Part shown: positions 17,762 through 26,117 of the stretch, in pieces | Layout of the letters: each line of letters begins with the position of its first letter | Position numbering within the stretch: the stretch's first letter is position 1 | Source of the DNA: Geminicoccaceae bacterium | GTDB lineage: Bacteria; Pseudomonadota; Alphaproteobacteria; Geminicoccales; Geminicoccaceae | Direction: 5' to 3' | Length of the DNA stretch: 64,000 nt | Assembly: GCA_025999455.1 (NCBI GenBank) | Contig: AP024683.1 | Span: forward strand, 2,115,501-2,179,500 | Position numbers and translations under genes: made by a program | The notes under the pieces: model-generated | The model's input: only the letters and a program-made list of their open reading frames with translations | The model's database searches: none | What the model was told of the DNA's origin: nothing

Positions 17762-19183
17762 TCACTCCGCGGCCCGCCGTGCCGCCGCCGTCTCGGCGGT
17801 CGGGGAACGCGGCAGGCTCAAAAGGAACGTCGTGCCCGCGGGCCCGGTCCGTTTCAAGGCGAGCTCGCCATTTTGGGCGCGGGCGAGCTCGCGGGCGATG
17901 GCGAGCCCGAGGCCGCTGCCGCCCGGCTTGCCCGTTCGGGCGAAGCTCGTGAAGAGCTCGGCGCGGACCGGCTCGGGGATGCCGGGGCCGTCGTCCTCGA
18001 CCTCGATCTCGAGGGCGGCACCCGCGGCGCGCGCCCGGACCCGGATCGTGCCGCCGCGCCCCTCGAGCGCGTCGCGGGCGTTGCGGACGAGGTTCAAGAG
18101 GATGCGGTAGAGCTGGTCGCGGTCGGCGAGCGGTCGGGCGCCCGCGGCGAGGTCGACCGCGAAGCCGATTCCGGGGGCATCCGCGAGCGCGCTCGCGCGC
18201 ACCTCCTCGACGAGCTCGGCGAGCTCGACCGGCTCGGGGCGCGGCGGCCGCGGTCGGTCACGGGCGAAGGCCAAGGTGTCGGTGCAGAGGCGGATCGCCC
18301 GGTCGAGACTCGCGACGAGCCGCGGGGCGACCTTGCGGACCGCCGGATCGGCGCTCGCCTCGAGCCGGTCGGAGACGAGCACGGCGGTGGCGAGCATGTT
18401 CTTGAGGTCGTGGGCGAGCTCGCTCACCGCGGCACCCAGGGCGGCGAGCCGGGTCTTCTCGGCGAGCGCCCGGCGCAGCCCCTCCTGCATGCGCGCGAGC
18501 TCCTGCTCGACGATGCCGATCTCGTCGCCGCGGCGGATCTCGACTTCCGGCTCGGCGAGCTCGGGGCGCAGCCGGAAGCGCTCGAGCCGGCCGGTGAGCC
18601 GCCGCAAGGGCCGGACGACGAGCCGCCAGAGGCTCGCGACCAGGAGCGTCGCGACGAGGACCGACAGGAAGACGCTCAAGGTCACGATCCGCCAGGAGTA
18701 GTCGAGCATCGCCGCGCGCAGGGGCGCTTCGGGGAGGATGACGTCGACGACCGTGCCGGGCTCGCGCGCGGAAGGCCCGACCACCCGGAGCCGACGGCCC
18801 GGCTCGGCCACGAGCACGGCGAGCGCGTCCGGGATCAGCCGCCAGGGGCTGCGTTCGGCGAGGTCGACGACCCGGTCGACCGGCGCGATCCGGCCGAGCA
18901 TGCGCTCGGCACCACCGCGCCAGAGCGTGATCGAACTCACCCCGGCATGGTCCAAGAGCCGCGCCTCGAGCGCGGGGTCGAGCCGGCCGTCGGGGGCGGC
19001 GTCGAGGGCCAGGGCGGCGAGCTCGGCGGCGGCCAGCCGCTCCTCGAGGAAGACGAGCCTGAAGCGGGCGATCGAGGGGACGTAGATCAAAACCTCGCCC
19101 AACAGCACGAAGAGGCAGGTCAAGAACAGGATGCGCGCGGAAAGCCCGCGCCCGGGACGGAGACGGAACGCCCGCTCGTCCAT
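17762..19183 (-). CDS. Membrane sensor histidine kinase (orphan)
   Basis: A 473-aa two-component sensor kinase. Membrane helices at about 17-36 and 160-182 enclose a periplasmic sensor region. A HAMP-like linker (RLVVRPLRRLTGRLERFRL) follows. The phosphoacceptor box is VSELAHDLKNML with His near residue 257. The ATP-binding domain has the N box RILLNLVRNARDAL, EVEDDGPGIPEP and GGSGLGLAIAREL. No response regulator is encoded nearby, so its partner lies elsewhere. ATG 19183 has AGGTGG upstream. The stimulus is unknown. Confidence 0.92.
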   Translation of the reverse strand: MDERAFRLRPGRGLSARILFLTCLFVLLGEVLIYVPSIARFRLVFLEERLAAAELAALALDAAPDGRLDPALEARLLDHAGVSSITLWRGGAERMLGRIAPVDRVVDLAERSPWRLIPDALAVLVAEPGRRLRVVGPSAREPGTVVDVILPEAPLRAAMLDYSWRIVTLSVFLSVLVATLLVASLWRLVVRPLRRLTGRLERFRLRPELAEPEVEIRRGDEIGIVEQELARMQEGLRRALAEKTRLAALGAAVSELAHDLKNMLATAVLVSDRLEASADPAVRKVAPRLVASLDRAIRLCTDTLAFARDRPRPPRPEPVELAELVEEVRASALADAPGIGFAVDLAAGARPLADRDQLYRILLNLVRNARDALEGRGGTIRVRARAAGAALEIEVEDDGPGIPEPVRAELFTSFARTGKPGGSGLGLAIARELARAQNGELALKRTGPAGTTFLLSLPRSPTAETAAARRAAE

Positions 19184-19238
19184 GCCACCTCGCGCTCGCC
19201 GTCGCGGGGAACCGTGCTGCGCCGGCCCTCCGCCGGGG

Positions 19239-20063
19239 TCAAGGCGCGGCGTTGATCGACCAGTCGTAATCGTGCGCGTCGATCCGCTCGAATTTCTGGA
19301 GTTCGAGGGCGAGGGGAGGCGCGGCGTAGGCGCAGAGATGCTCGACGACCGCGCGATCGTCGCCGCCGAAATCGTCCTTGAACCAATGATAGATGCTGGA
19401 GACGTACAAGCGGCCGCGGTCGATCCGGACCGCGCGCGGGTGGTTGACGAACTCGAAGGCGGCCGCATCGAGCTGGGCGTCGAGTTTCTCCGCGAGATAG
19501 GGCTCGGCCGCGAGGTCCGGGCAGCCCATCGAGGCGCAGTTGACGGCGTAGTGGATCCGCGGGTCGCGCCAGATCGGCCGCAGGATCCGGTGCTCGACGT
19601 CGTCGAGGGTGAGGGGCTCGCCCTCGACGGTGACGAGGGCCGCCCCCCAGGGCCCGTCGGCGAAGAGACCCGGCGAGATGTCGATGTCGCGGATCGAGCG
19701 GACCGGCCAGTGGTCGAGCACGACTTCGACCGTCGCGGCGTTGTAGAGGTTGATCCAGAAGGCCATCTGCTCGGGCCGCGAAAGGCGCGAGACCGGCGTG
19801 GCGGAAAGCGTGGCGAGATAGGCCTCGAGGGCGGCGCGCTCGGCGGGCCCCGCCTCGCGGTAGGCGACGAGCCGGCGGCCGTCCGGCTGCGGACGCAGCA
19901 AGGTTCGCAGGAGGTCGGCCCAGGGTCGGTGGTCGACGCGCGCCGTCGAGGCGGGGTCGTGGGCCTCCCAGCGCGGCCAGAGCCGGGCCCGCGGTGCCGC
20001 GGCGGCGGGGGCGGAGACGAGGGGGGCGGGCGCGGCGGCGAGGAAGGTGCGACGGCGCAGCAA
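19239..20063 (-). CDS. DUF547 domain protein with a Tat-type signal
   Basis: A 274-aa exported protein. The N-terminus MLRRRTFLAAAPAPLVSAPA fits a twin-arginine signal. The DUF547 domain shows RPEQMAFWINLYNAATVEVV, a PWRS-like region (WGAALVTVEGEPLTLDDVEH), DPRIHYAVNCASMGCPDL and IYHWFKDDFGG. DUF547 is related to papain/transglutaminase-like folds, but no activity is established for this type. It is divergent from rpmH across 169 bases. Confidence 0.85.
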   Translation of the reverse strand: MLRRRTFLAAAPAPLVSAPAAAAPRARLWPRWEAHDPASTARVDHRPWADLLRTLLRPQPDGRRLVAYREAGPAERAALEAYLATLSATPVSRLSRPEQMAFWINLYNAATVEVVLDHWPVRSIRDIDISPGLFADGPWGAALVTVEGEPLTLDDVEHRILRPIWRDPRIHYAVNCASMGCPDLAAEPYLAEKLDAQLDAAAFEFVNHPRAVRIDRGRLYVSSIYHWFKDDFGGDDRAVVEHLCAYAAPPLALELQKFERIDAHDYDWSINAAP

Positions 20064-20163
20064 GGCGGGTCCGGTCTCGGGTCGGCTCGACGAGCGTGAG
20101 GTCGGTGCGGCGGGCGCGGCGATCCAGGCGCGCGCGAATCACGATCGTGCGAGCGGCCGCGGT

Positions 20164-20192
20164 TTGACAGGCCGCCGGCCGGCCCCTATATC
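20164..20192 (+). promoter_or_regulatory. Promoter of the rpmH-rnpA-yidC operon
   Basis: A perfect -35 TTGACA (20164-20169), a 17-base spacer and TATATC (20187-20192) make a textbook alphaproteobacterial housekeeping promoter 40 bases upstream of rpmH. Confidence 0.85.
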
Positions 20193-20232
20193 CCGCCGGG
20201 TCGCGAAACGCTCCCCGAGACAGAGGTGATTC

Positions 20233-20367
20233 GTGAAGCGGACCTACCAGCCGAGCCGGCTCGTGCGCAAGCGCCGCCACGGCTTCCGGGCGCGCATGGC
20301 GACCAAAGGCGGCCGCCAGGTGATCGCCCGGCGCCGCGCCCGCGGGCGCAAGCGGCTCACGGCCTGA
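20233..20367 (+). CDS. rpmH: Ribosomal protein bL34
   Basis: The 44-aa ribosomal protein L34, complete and typical: [20 protein letters not shown] followed by [20 protein letters not shown]. It starts with GTG, with AGAGG 6 bases upstream, and lies 41 bases after the -10 box. It opens the rpmH-rnpA-yidD-yidC-engB-argB operon. The whole gene also lies inside an open frame for rnpA (see that entry). Confidence 0.97.
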   Translation: MKRTYQPSRLVRKRRHGFRARMATKGGRQVIARRRARGRKRLTA

Positions 20368-20771
20368 GCCCGGACGCGCGGGGTGGCCGGCTGCAGCTGG
20401 TCGGGCTCGTCCGCCGCGCCGAGTTCCTCGCCGCGGCCAAGGGCCCGCGCCTGCACCAGCCGGCCTTCGTGCTGCAGATCGGCCGACGGCCCGAGGCGCC
20501 CGAGCGGGTGGGGATCGGCTTCACGGTCACCAAGAAGCTCGGCGGGGCGGTCGTCCGCAACCGCATCCGGCGGCGGCTGCGGGCGGCGGTCCGGGCCGCG
20601 GCCGATGCGCTGCGGACGGGCGGCGTCGACCTCGTGATCGTGGCCCGGCAGGCGGCGCTCGGATGTCCGTTCGATCAGCTCGTCGCTCAGCTCCGCGAGG
20701 CGTTCGCGCGGATCGGCTCCGCGACCTCGCGCCGCGGCTCCGCCCCGACCGCCTCCTCGGCCTCGTCCTGA
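20364..20771 (+). CDS. rnpA: Ribonuclease P protein component, start uncertain
   Basis: RnpA helps the RNase P RNA bind and mature tRNA precursors. The conserved core is clear: [31 protein letters not shown], then [12 protein letters not shown] and [10 protein letters not shown]. No ATG, GTG or TTG lies in frame just before the core. The choices are CTG at 20364, overlapping the rpmH stop as CTGA, or CTG at 20391/20397, or the GTG at 20226, which would make a 181-aa protein enclosing all of rpmH. I give the 20364 start with low certainty. The 3' end overlaps yidD. Confidence 0.8.
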   Translation: MSPDARGGRLQLVGLVRRAEFLAAAKGPRLHQPAFVLQIGRRPEAPERVGIGFTVTKKLGGAVVRNRIRRRLRAAVRAAADALRTGGVDLVIVARQAALGCPFDQLVAQLREAFARIGSATSRRGSAPTASSASS

Positions 20772-21007
20772 TCGGCCTCGTCCAGCTCTATCGCTACCTG
20801 ATCTCGCCGATCCTCGGCCCCTGCTGCCGGTTCTTGCCGACCTGCTCGGAGTATGCGCTCGAGGCGGTCGAGCGGCACGGGCCCTGGCGGGGTACCTGGC
20901 TCGCCGTGCGACGCGTCGCCCGCTGCCATCCCTGGGGCGGGGAAGGCTACGATCCGGTGCCCCCGGTCGTCGGGCACGCCGAGCGCTCCGGCGCCCGACC
21001 GACCTGA
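20663..21007 (+). CDS. yidD: Membrane protein insertion efficiency factor YidD
   Basis: A 114-aa YidD, a small protein on the inner face of the membrane that assists YidC insertion. The diagnostic core is [20 protein letters not shown] then [20 protein letters not shown] and [14 protein letters not shown]. The best start, ATG 20663, lies 109 bases inside rnpA. The first 35 residues are Arg-rich and not conserved, but no later ordinary start precedes the core. Position between rnpA and yidC is the standard order. Confidence 0.9.
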   Translation: MSVRSARRSAPRGVRADRLRDLAPRLRPDRLLGLVLIGLVQLYRYLISPILGPCCRFLPTCSEYALEAVERHGPWRGTWLAVRRVARCHPWGGEGYDPVPPVVGHAERSGARPT

Positions 21008-21053
21008 AGCCGTCCGAAGGTGCGCGAACCTCTCTCGGGAGCCCGCCCGCACG

Positions 21054-22787
21054 ATGATGGGTGATCAGAAGAACCTCGTCCTCGCGATCGTGCTGTCGGT
21101 CGGGATCATCCTGATCTTCCAATATTTCTACGAGATCCCGCGGCTGCGCGAACAGCAGGCCCGCCAGGCCGAACAGGCCCGGCTCGCGGAGCTCGCCGAA
21201 CAAGCGCGCCCGGGCGAGGCCGGCAGTGGTGCCGTGCCGCCCGGCCCGCCCGCGACACCGGGGACGGGTCGCGGCGAGGTCGAGGCCGGTGCGGGTGGGC
21301 CGCGGATCCGGATCGACAACGGCCGGCTGCACGGCTCGATCGCGCTCACCGGCGCGCGCATCGACGACGTCACCTTGGCCGATTACCACGAGACGCCGGA
21401 CCGCAGCTCGCCCGAGATCCGCGTCCTCTCGCCGGTCGGGACGGACCATCCCTATTTCGCCGAGCTCGGCTGGATTGCGGCCGAGCCCGGGGTGGTCGTG
21501 CCCGACGCGCGCACGCTCTGGCAGACCGAGGCGAACCGGCTCACCGCCGAGCGGCCGGTGCGGCTGCGCTTCGACAACGGCCAGGGGCTCGTCTTCGGCA
21601 AAGAGATCGAGATCGACCACGATTTCCTGATCAGCGTCAAACGCACCGTCCGCAACGACGGCGACCGGCCGGTCACCCTCTACCCCTACGGTCTCGTGAG
21701 CCGCTGGGACACCCCGCCGACGATGGGCTTCTACATCCTGCACGAGGGGCCGCTCGGCGTCTTGGACGGCACCTTGCGCGAGATCGACTACGACGATCTC
21801 AAAGAGGACGGGCCGCAGAGCTTCCCGAGCACGGGCGGCTGGCTCGGCATCACCGACAAATACTGGCTCGCCGCCCTTCTCCCGCAGCAGGACCGGCCGC
21901 TCGACGCGACCTTCCGCTGGGTCCCGATCGACGGCCGCGACCGCTACCAGGTCGACTTCCGCGGCGCGCCGGTGACCGTCGCACCCGGCCAGACGGTCGA
22001 GCTCGTCGATCGGATCTTCGTCGGTGCCAAGGAGGTCGACAAGCTCGACCGCTACGCCGAGCTCTACGGTATCCCCCTGTTCGATCGGGCGGTCGACTTC
22101 GGCTGGTTCTATTTCCTGACGAAGCCGATCTTCCACATCCTCCACTTCTTCTACAAGTGGACCGGCAATTACGGGGTGGCGATCCTCCTCCTCACCCTGC
22201 TCGTCAAGATCGCCTTCTTCCCGCTCGCCAACAAGTCGTACAAGGCGATGAGCCACATGAAGAAGCTGCAGCCGGAGATGATGCGGTTGCGCGAGCTCTA
22301 CGCCGACGACAAGGTCAAGATGAACCAGGAGCTCATGGCGCTCTACAAGCGGGAGAAGGTCAATCCGATGGCCGGCTGCTTGCCGGTCGTCGTCCAGATC
22401 CCGGTGTTCTTCGCGCTCTACAAGGTCCTGTTCGTAAACATCGAGATGCGGCACGCGCCGTTCTTCGGCTGGATCAAGGACCTGTCGGCACCGGATCCGA
22501 CCAGCATCTTCAACCTCTTCGGCCTCCTGCCGTTCGACACCCCCGCCTTCTTGACGATCGGGGTGTGGCCGATCCTCATGGGCGCCACGATGTGGCTGCA
22601 GCAGCAGCTCAACCCGCAGCCGGCCGACCCGGTCCAAGCGAAGGTCATGAACCTCTTGCCGATCTTCTTCACCTTCCTGTTCGCGACCTTCCCGGCCGGG
22701 CTCGTGATCTATTGGACCTGGAACAATCTCCTCTCGATCGGCCAGCAATGGCTGATCATGAAGCGGATGGGGGTCAAGCCGGGCTGA
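21054..22787 (+). CDS. yidC: Membrane protein insertase YidC
   Basis: A 577-aa YidC of the long Gram-negative type. It has an N-terminal membrane helix ([19 protein letters not shown]), a Pro/Gln-rich linker, a large periplasmic beta domain (about 80-345), and the five-helix insertase core from about 360, including [20 protein letters not shown], the hydrophilic-groove loop region [20 protein letters not shown], and the last helix [15 protein letters not shown]. Two ATG codons stand at 21054 and 21057. It inserts and folds inner-membrane proteins with or without SecYEG. Confidence 0.97.
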   Translation: MMGDQKNLVLAIVLSVGIILIFQYFYEIPRLREQQARQAEQARLAELAEQARPGEAGSGAVPPGPPATPGTGRGEVEAGAGGPRIRIDNGRLHGSIALTGARIDDVTLADYHETPDRSSPEIRVLSPVGTDHPYFAELGWIAAEPGVVVPDARTLWQTEANRLTAERPVRLRFDNGQGLVFGKEIEIDHDFLISVKRTVRNDGDRPVTLYPYGLVSRWDTPPTMGFYILHEGPLGVLDGTLREIDYDDLKEDGPQSFPSTGGWLGITDKYWLAALLPQQDRPLDATFRWVPIDGRDRYQVDFRGAPVTVAPGQTVELVDRIFVGAKEVDKLDRYAELYGIPLFDRAVDFGWFYFLTKPIFHILHFFYKWTGNYGVAILLLTLLVKIAFFPLANKSYKAMSHMKKLQPEMMRLRELYADDKVKMNQELMALYKREKVNPMAGCLPVVVQIPVFFALYKVLFVNIEMRHAPFFGWIKDLSAPDPTSIFNLFGLLPFDTPAFLTIGVWPILMGATMWLQQQLNPQPADPVQAKVMNLLPIFFTFLFATFPAGLVIYWTWNNLLSIGQQWLIMKRMGVKPG

Positions 22788-22810
22788 GCGCCGGCGGCGG
22801 AGGGAGATTC

Positions 22811-23491
22811 GTGCTCGAGGCCGGGACCGAGGCCGAGGCTGCGGCGCTCGAGGCCGGGCGGCGGATGTTCGCCCGCCCGGTCCGGTTCCTCTTGGGCGTG
22901 GCACGGCTCGACCAGTTGCCGCCCGCGGACCTGCCCGAAGTGGCGCTCGCCGGCCGCTCGAACGTCGGCAAGAGCTCGCTTTTGAACGCGCTCATGGGCC
23001 GCAGCGGCGTCGCGCGGACCTCCAACACGCCCGGCCGCACCCGCGAGCTCAACTTCTTCGAGGTGGGCGGGCGGCTCGTGCTCGTCGACATGCCGGGCTA
23101 CGGCTACGCGGAAGCGCCCAAGGCCGTGGTCGAGGCTTGGACCCGGCTCGTCTTCACCTATCTGCGCGGCCGCCCGGGCCTCGCCCTCGTCTGCCTCCTG
23201 GTCGACGCCCGCCACGGGCTGAAGGCGAGCGACCGCGAGACGATGAAGCTCTTGGCGCGGGCGGCGGTGCCCTACCTTGTCGTGCTCACCAAGGCCGATC
23301 TTTTGCGGCCCGTGGATCTCGAGGCCCGGCTCGCCGAACTCCGCGCCGAGCTCGCCCACACCCCGGGGGCGCTGCCGGAGCCGCTCGCGACGAGCGCCAA
23401 GACCCGCCTCGGTATCGATCGGCTGCGGGCGGAACTGGCGGCACGGGCGGCCCCCGAGCCGGTCGCCGTGCAACAGGGAGAGCGGTCATGA
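22811..23491 (+). CDS. engB: Ribosome biogenesis GTPase YihA/EngB (YsxC)
   Basis: A 226-aa TRAFAC GTPase needed for late large-subunit assembly. G1 is [16 protein letters not shown]2 region [15 protein letters not shown]3 [11 protein letters not shown]4 LTKADLL and G5 TSAKTRLGI. The GTG start has GGAGGGAG 5 bases upstream. It follows yidC after 23 bases and overlaps the argB start by 4 bases (ATGA). Confidence 0.95.
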   Translation: MLEAGTEAEAAALEAGRRMFARPVRFLLGVARLDQLPPADLPEVALAGRSNVGKSSLLNALMGRSGVARTSNTPGRTRELNFFEVGGRLVLVDMPGYGYAEAPKAVVEAWTRLVFTYLRGRPGLALVCLLVDARHGLKASDRETMKLLARAAVPYLVVLTKADLLRPVDLEARLAELRAELAHTPGALPEPLATSAKTRLGIDRLRAELAARAAPEPVAVQQGERS

Positions 23492-24393
23492 GCGTCGAGA
23501 GCCCGCCGCCCGACATCCAGCGCGTCGCCATGACGCTGATCGAGGCGCTGCCCTACATGCGGCGCTATCGTGGTGCGGTCATGGTCGTGAAGTACGGCGG
23601 CCACGCCATGGGCGACGAGAAGGTGGCGGCCGACTTCGCCCGCGACGTCGTGCTCTTGAAGCAGGTCGGCATCAACCCGGTCGTGGTCCACGGCGGCGGG
23701 CCGCAGATCAAGGCGATGCTCGACCGGCTGCAGATCCGCTCGAGCTTCGTCGACGGGCTGCGCGTCACGGACGCCGCCACCGTCGAGGTCGTCGAGATGG
23801 TCCTCGCCGGGCGGATCAACAAAGAGATCGTGACCGCGATCCAGAACGCCGGCGGGATGGCCGTGGGCCTGTGCGGCAAGGACGGCCGCTTGATCGAGGC
23901 CACGAAGCTCACCCGGACCCGCAAGGATCCGGACAGCGCCATCGAGCAGGTGGTCGATCTCGGCTTCGTGGGCGAGCCGACCCGGGTCCACACCCACGTG
24001 CTCGACGTCTTGACCGAGAGCGACATCATCCCGGTGATCGCGCCGATCGGGGTGGGCGAGGGCGGTCAGACCTTCAACATCAACGCCGACACGGCGGCCG
24101 GTGCGGTCGCGGGGGCGTTGAAGGCGCGCAAGCTCTTGATGCTCACCGACGTCAAGGGCGTGCTGGATGCCGAGAAGCGGCTCGTGCCGACGCTCGACGC
24201 GGCGACCGCCCGGCGTTGGATCCGCGAGGGCGTGATCTCGGGCGGCATGATCCCCAAGGTCGAGACTTGCCTTTCCGCGGTCGAGCAGGGGGTCGAGGCG
24301 GCGGTGATCCTGGACGGCCGCGTGCCCCACGCGATCCTGCTCGAGCTCTTCACCGAGGGCGGCTTCGGGACCCAGATCGTGCGGGCCGGCTGA
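23488..24393 (+). CDS. argB: Acetylglutamate kinase
   Basis: A 301-aa N-acetylglutamate kinase, the second step of arginine synthesis. Key motifs are [27 protein letters not shown], the acetylglutamate-binding [21 protein letters not shown] and [10 protein letters not shown], and [17 protein letters not shown]. The start ATG overlaps the engB stop. Alphaproteobacterial argB commonly ends this operon, as it does here. Confidence 0.97.
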   Translation: MSVESPPPDIQRVAMTLIEALPYMRRYRGAVMVVKYGGHAMGDEKVAADFARDVVLLKQVGINPVVVHGGGPQIKAMLDRLQIRSSFVDGLRVTDAATVEVVEMVLAGRINKEIVTAIQNAGGMAVGLCGKDGRLIEATKLTRTRKDPDSAIEQVVDLGFVGEPTRVHTHVLDVLTESDIIPVIAPIGVGEGGQTFNINADTAAGAVAGALKARKLLMLTDVKGVLDAEKRLVPTLDAATARRWIREGVISGGMIPKVETCLSAVEQGVEAAVILDGRVPHAILLELFTEGGFGTQIVRAG

Positions 24394-24412
24394 GCCGCCG
24401 GCCCCCGCCGCG

Positions 24413-24766
24413 TCACTCCCGGAGCGAGAGGATCCAGGCGGCGAGGTCGAGCCGTTGGCGGTTGCCGAGCGGCGGCGCCGGCATCTCGGGATGTGGCGGG
24501 ACGATCAACCGGTCGGCCAGCGCCACGGGATCGCTCCACTTGCGGGCGATCGCGGCGAAGGTCGGCACGGCGTCCGGCACCGGCCCGCGGGCTCGGCCGG
24601 GGACGAGGTGGCAGTTCGCGCAGAGCTCGATCGCGAGCGCTCGTCCGGCCGCGGGATCGGCCGGCTGGGCCACGGCCGCTCCCGCGCCGGCGCTCGCGAC
24701 GACCCCGACGACGAGGAGAGCGCGCAAGGCCGACCTCCGACGTGCGACGACCACGAGCTTCAGCAC
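24413..24766 (-). CDS. Small c-type cytochrome
   Basis: A 117-aa periplasmic monohaem cytochrome c. After a signal peptide (residues about 12-34, ending VAQP) comes AAGRALAIELCANCHLVPG with the haem-binding CxxCH near residue 49. The sixth-ligand Met is probably in HPEMPAPPL near residue 93. The C-terminal helix RQRLDLAAWILSL is typical. It stands convergent to argB and downstream of the DUF1127 gene. The redox partner is unknown. Confidence 0.85.
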   Translation of the reverse strand: MLKLVVVARRRSALRALLVVGVVASAGAGAAVAQPADPAAGRALAIELCANCHLVPGRARGPVPDAVPTFAAIARKWSDPVALADRLIVPPHPEMPAPPLGNRQRLDLAAWILSLRE

Positions 24767-24790
24767 GCGCTGCCGTTCCGAGCAAGCGGT

Positions 24791-25045
24791 TCAGAGACCC
24801 CGCCCGTCGCGCCGGCGCTGCAACTCCGCCCAGTCGATCAGGAGGCGACCGTCGGGGCCGAGATCGGCACGGGTGAGCCCGATGTCCGCGAGCTGGGCGT
24901 CGCTCAGCGCGAGGAGGGCGCGCCGGGCGCGCCAGTCGGCGAGCAGGCGGAGGAAGAGTCGGCCGAGCCGGGCGAGCCGCCCCCGCGCGGGTGCCACCGG
25001 CTCGGCGCCGGGGAAGGGGAAGCGGGTGTCGAGGATCGAGGCCAT
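24791..25045 (-). CDS. DUF1127 small protein
   Basis: An 84-aa protein whose C-terminal half is a DUF1127 (YjiS-like) domain: LLADWRARRALLALSDAQLA followed by DIGLTRADLG. The N-terminal half is Arg/Pro-rich. DUF1127 proteins in alphaproteobacteria bind RNA and affect phosphate and carbon metabolism, from published work on Agrobacterium and Rhodobacter. An in-frame ATG at 25078 would add 11 residues. It is divergent from a LysR gene, a common pairing that suggests LysR controls it. Confidence 0.8.
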   Translation of the reverse strand: MASILDTRFPFPGAEPVAPARGRLARLGRLFLRLLADWRARRALLALSDAQLADIGLTRADLGPDGRLLIDWAELQRRRDGRGL

Positions 25046-25113
25046 GGTCGGCTCCCGGGTTGCACCGAGCCCCCACATGGCCTCTTCCTTCGGATCACGC
25101 CAACGAATAATGT

Positions 25114-25138
25114 TCATCGACGAGATGAACGTCGATGA
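25114..25138. promoter_or_regulatory. Perfect inverted repeat, probable LysR operator
   Basis: TCATCGACG and CGTCGATGA form 9-base arms around a 7-base spacer. It lies 10 bases before the LysR start and 69 bases before the DUF1127 start, in a locally AT-richer stretch. LysR proteins bind T-N11-A palindromes in just such divergent spacers. Confidence 0.65.
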
Positions 25139-25147
25139 TGGACGCCC

Positions 25148-26017
25148 GTGCTCGAGCCGGATCTCCTCGCGAGCTTCGTGGCGGTCGCCGAAACGGGCGG
25201 CTTCACCGAGGCGGCCGGCCGGGTGCACCGCACCCAGTCGGCGGTGAGCATGCAGATCAAGCGCCTCGAGGAGCGGCTCGGCCGCTCCCTGTTCGTCCGG
25301 TCTTCCCGCGGCGCGACGCTGACGCCGGCGGGCGAGCTCCTGTTGCCGCACGCGCGCGCGATCCTGCGGGCACAGCGCGAGGCGTTGGCGCTCTTCGAGG
25401 CCGAGGCGATGCGCGGCCGGGTGGTGGTCGGCGCCCCGGACGACTACGCCGCCACCTTCCTGCCGGCGAGCCTCGCCCGCTTCGCCGACACCCATCCGCG
25501 GGTCGAGGTCGAGCTCGTGGTGGCGCCCTCGGCGGAACTCGTCCCGGCGCTGGAACGGCCGGACGGGCCCGATCTCGCGCTCGTCACGGGGGGCTCGGGC
25601 GAGCGCTCGGCCGTGATCTTGCGCCGCGAACCGCTCGTCTGGGTGGCGGCCGACCGGCACGGGATCGTCGCGCGCGATCCGCTGCCGCTCGCTTTGTTCC
25701 ACCCCGGCTGCGCCTTCCGTCGGGCGGCGCTCGAGGCCCTCGCCCGGGCCGGCCGGCGCTACCGGATCGCCTACACGAGCGTGAGCCTCGCGGGCGTGGT
25801 GGCGGCGGTCCGCAGCGGCTTCGCGGTGGGTGTGATGCTGCGCGCGAGCCTGCCGCCGGGGCTCGAGGTGCTGGGTGCGGCCGAGGGTCTGCCCGAGCTG
25901 CCCTCGATGGCGATCGCCCTCGTGCGCGCCGAGGGCCGGGCGAATCCGGTCGCCGAGGCGCTCGCCCGCCACCTGGCCGCCACGCTCGCCGCCTCCTCGA
26001 CCCTCGCCGCGGCGTGA
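25148..26017 (+). CDS. LysR-family transcriptional regulator
   Basis: A 289-aa LTTR. The winged-helix part is LLASFVAVAETGGFTEAAGR, then VHRTQSAVSMQIKRLEERLG and FVRSSRGATLTPAGELLL. The effector domain runs from about residue 90 (GRVVVGAPDDYAATFLPASL) to the end. It starts with GTG. The divergent DUF1127 gene and the palindrome between them suggest autoregulation and control of that gene. The ligand is unknown; ipdC 100 bases downstream is on the same strand and could be a further target. Confidence 0.92.
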   Translation: MLEPDLLASFVAVAETGGFTEAAGRVHRTQSAVSMQIKRLEERLGRSLFVRSSRGATLTPAGELLLPHARAILRAQREALALFEAEAMRGRVVVGAPDDYAATFLPASLARFADTHPRVEVELVVAPSAELVPALERPDGPDLALVTGGSGERSAVILRREPLVWVAADRHGIVARDPLPLALFHPGCAFRRAALEALARAGRRYRIAYTSVSLAGVVAAVRSGFAVGVMLRASLPPGLEVLGAAEGLPELPSMAIALVRAEGRANPVAEALARHLAATLAASSTLAAA

Positions 26018-26117
26018 GGGGGTGACGCCGTCGGCGGGCGACGGCCGCGCCACCGACGCCTGCCCGAGTGCCGCCGGCGTGGTAGGATCCGCGCGGGCGA
26101 CGGCGGAGAGGCGCTGC

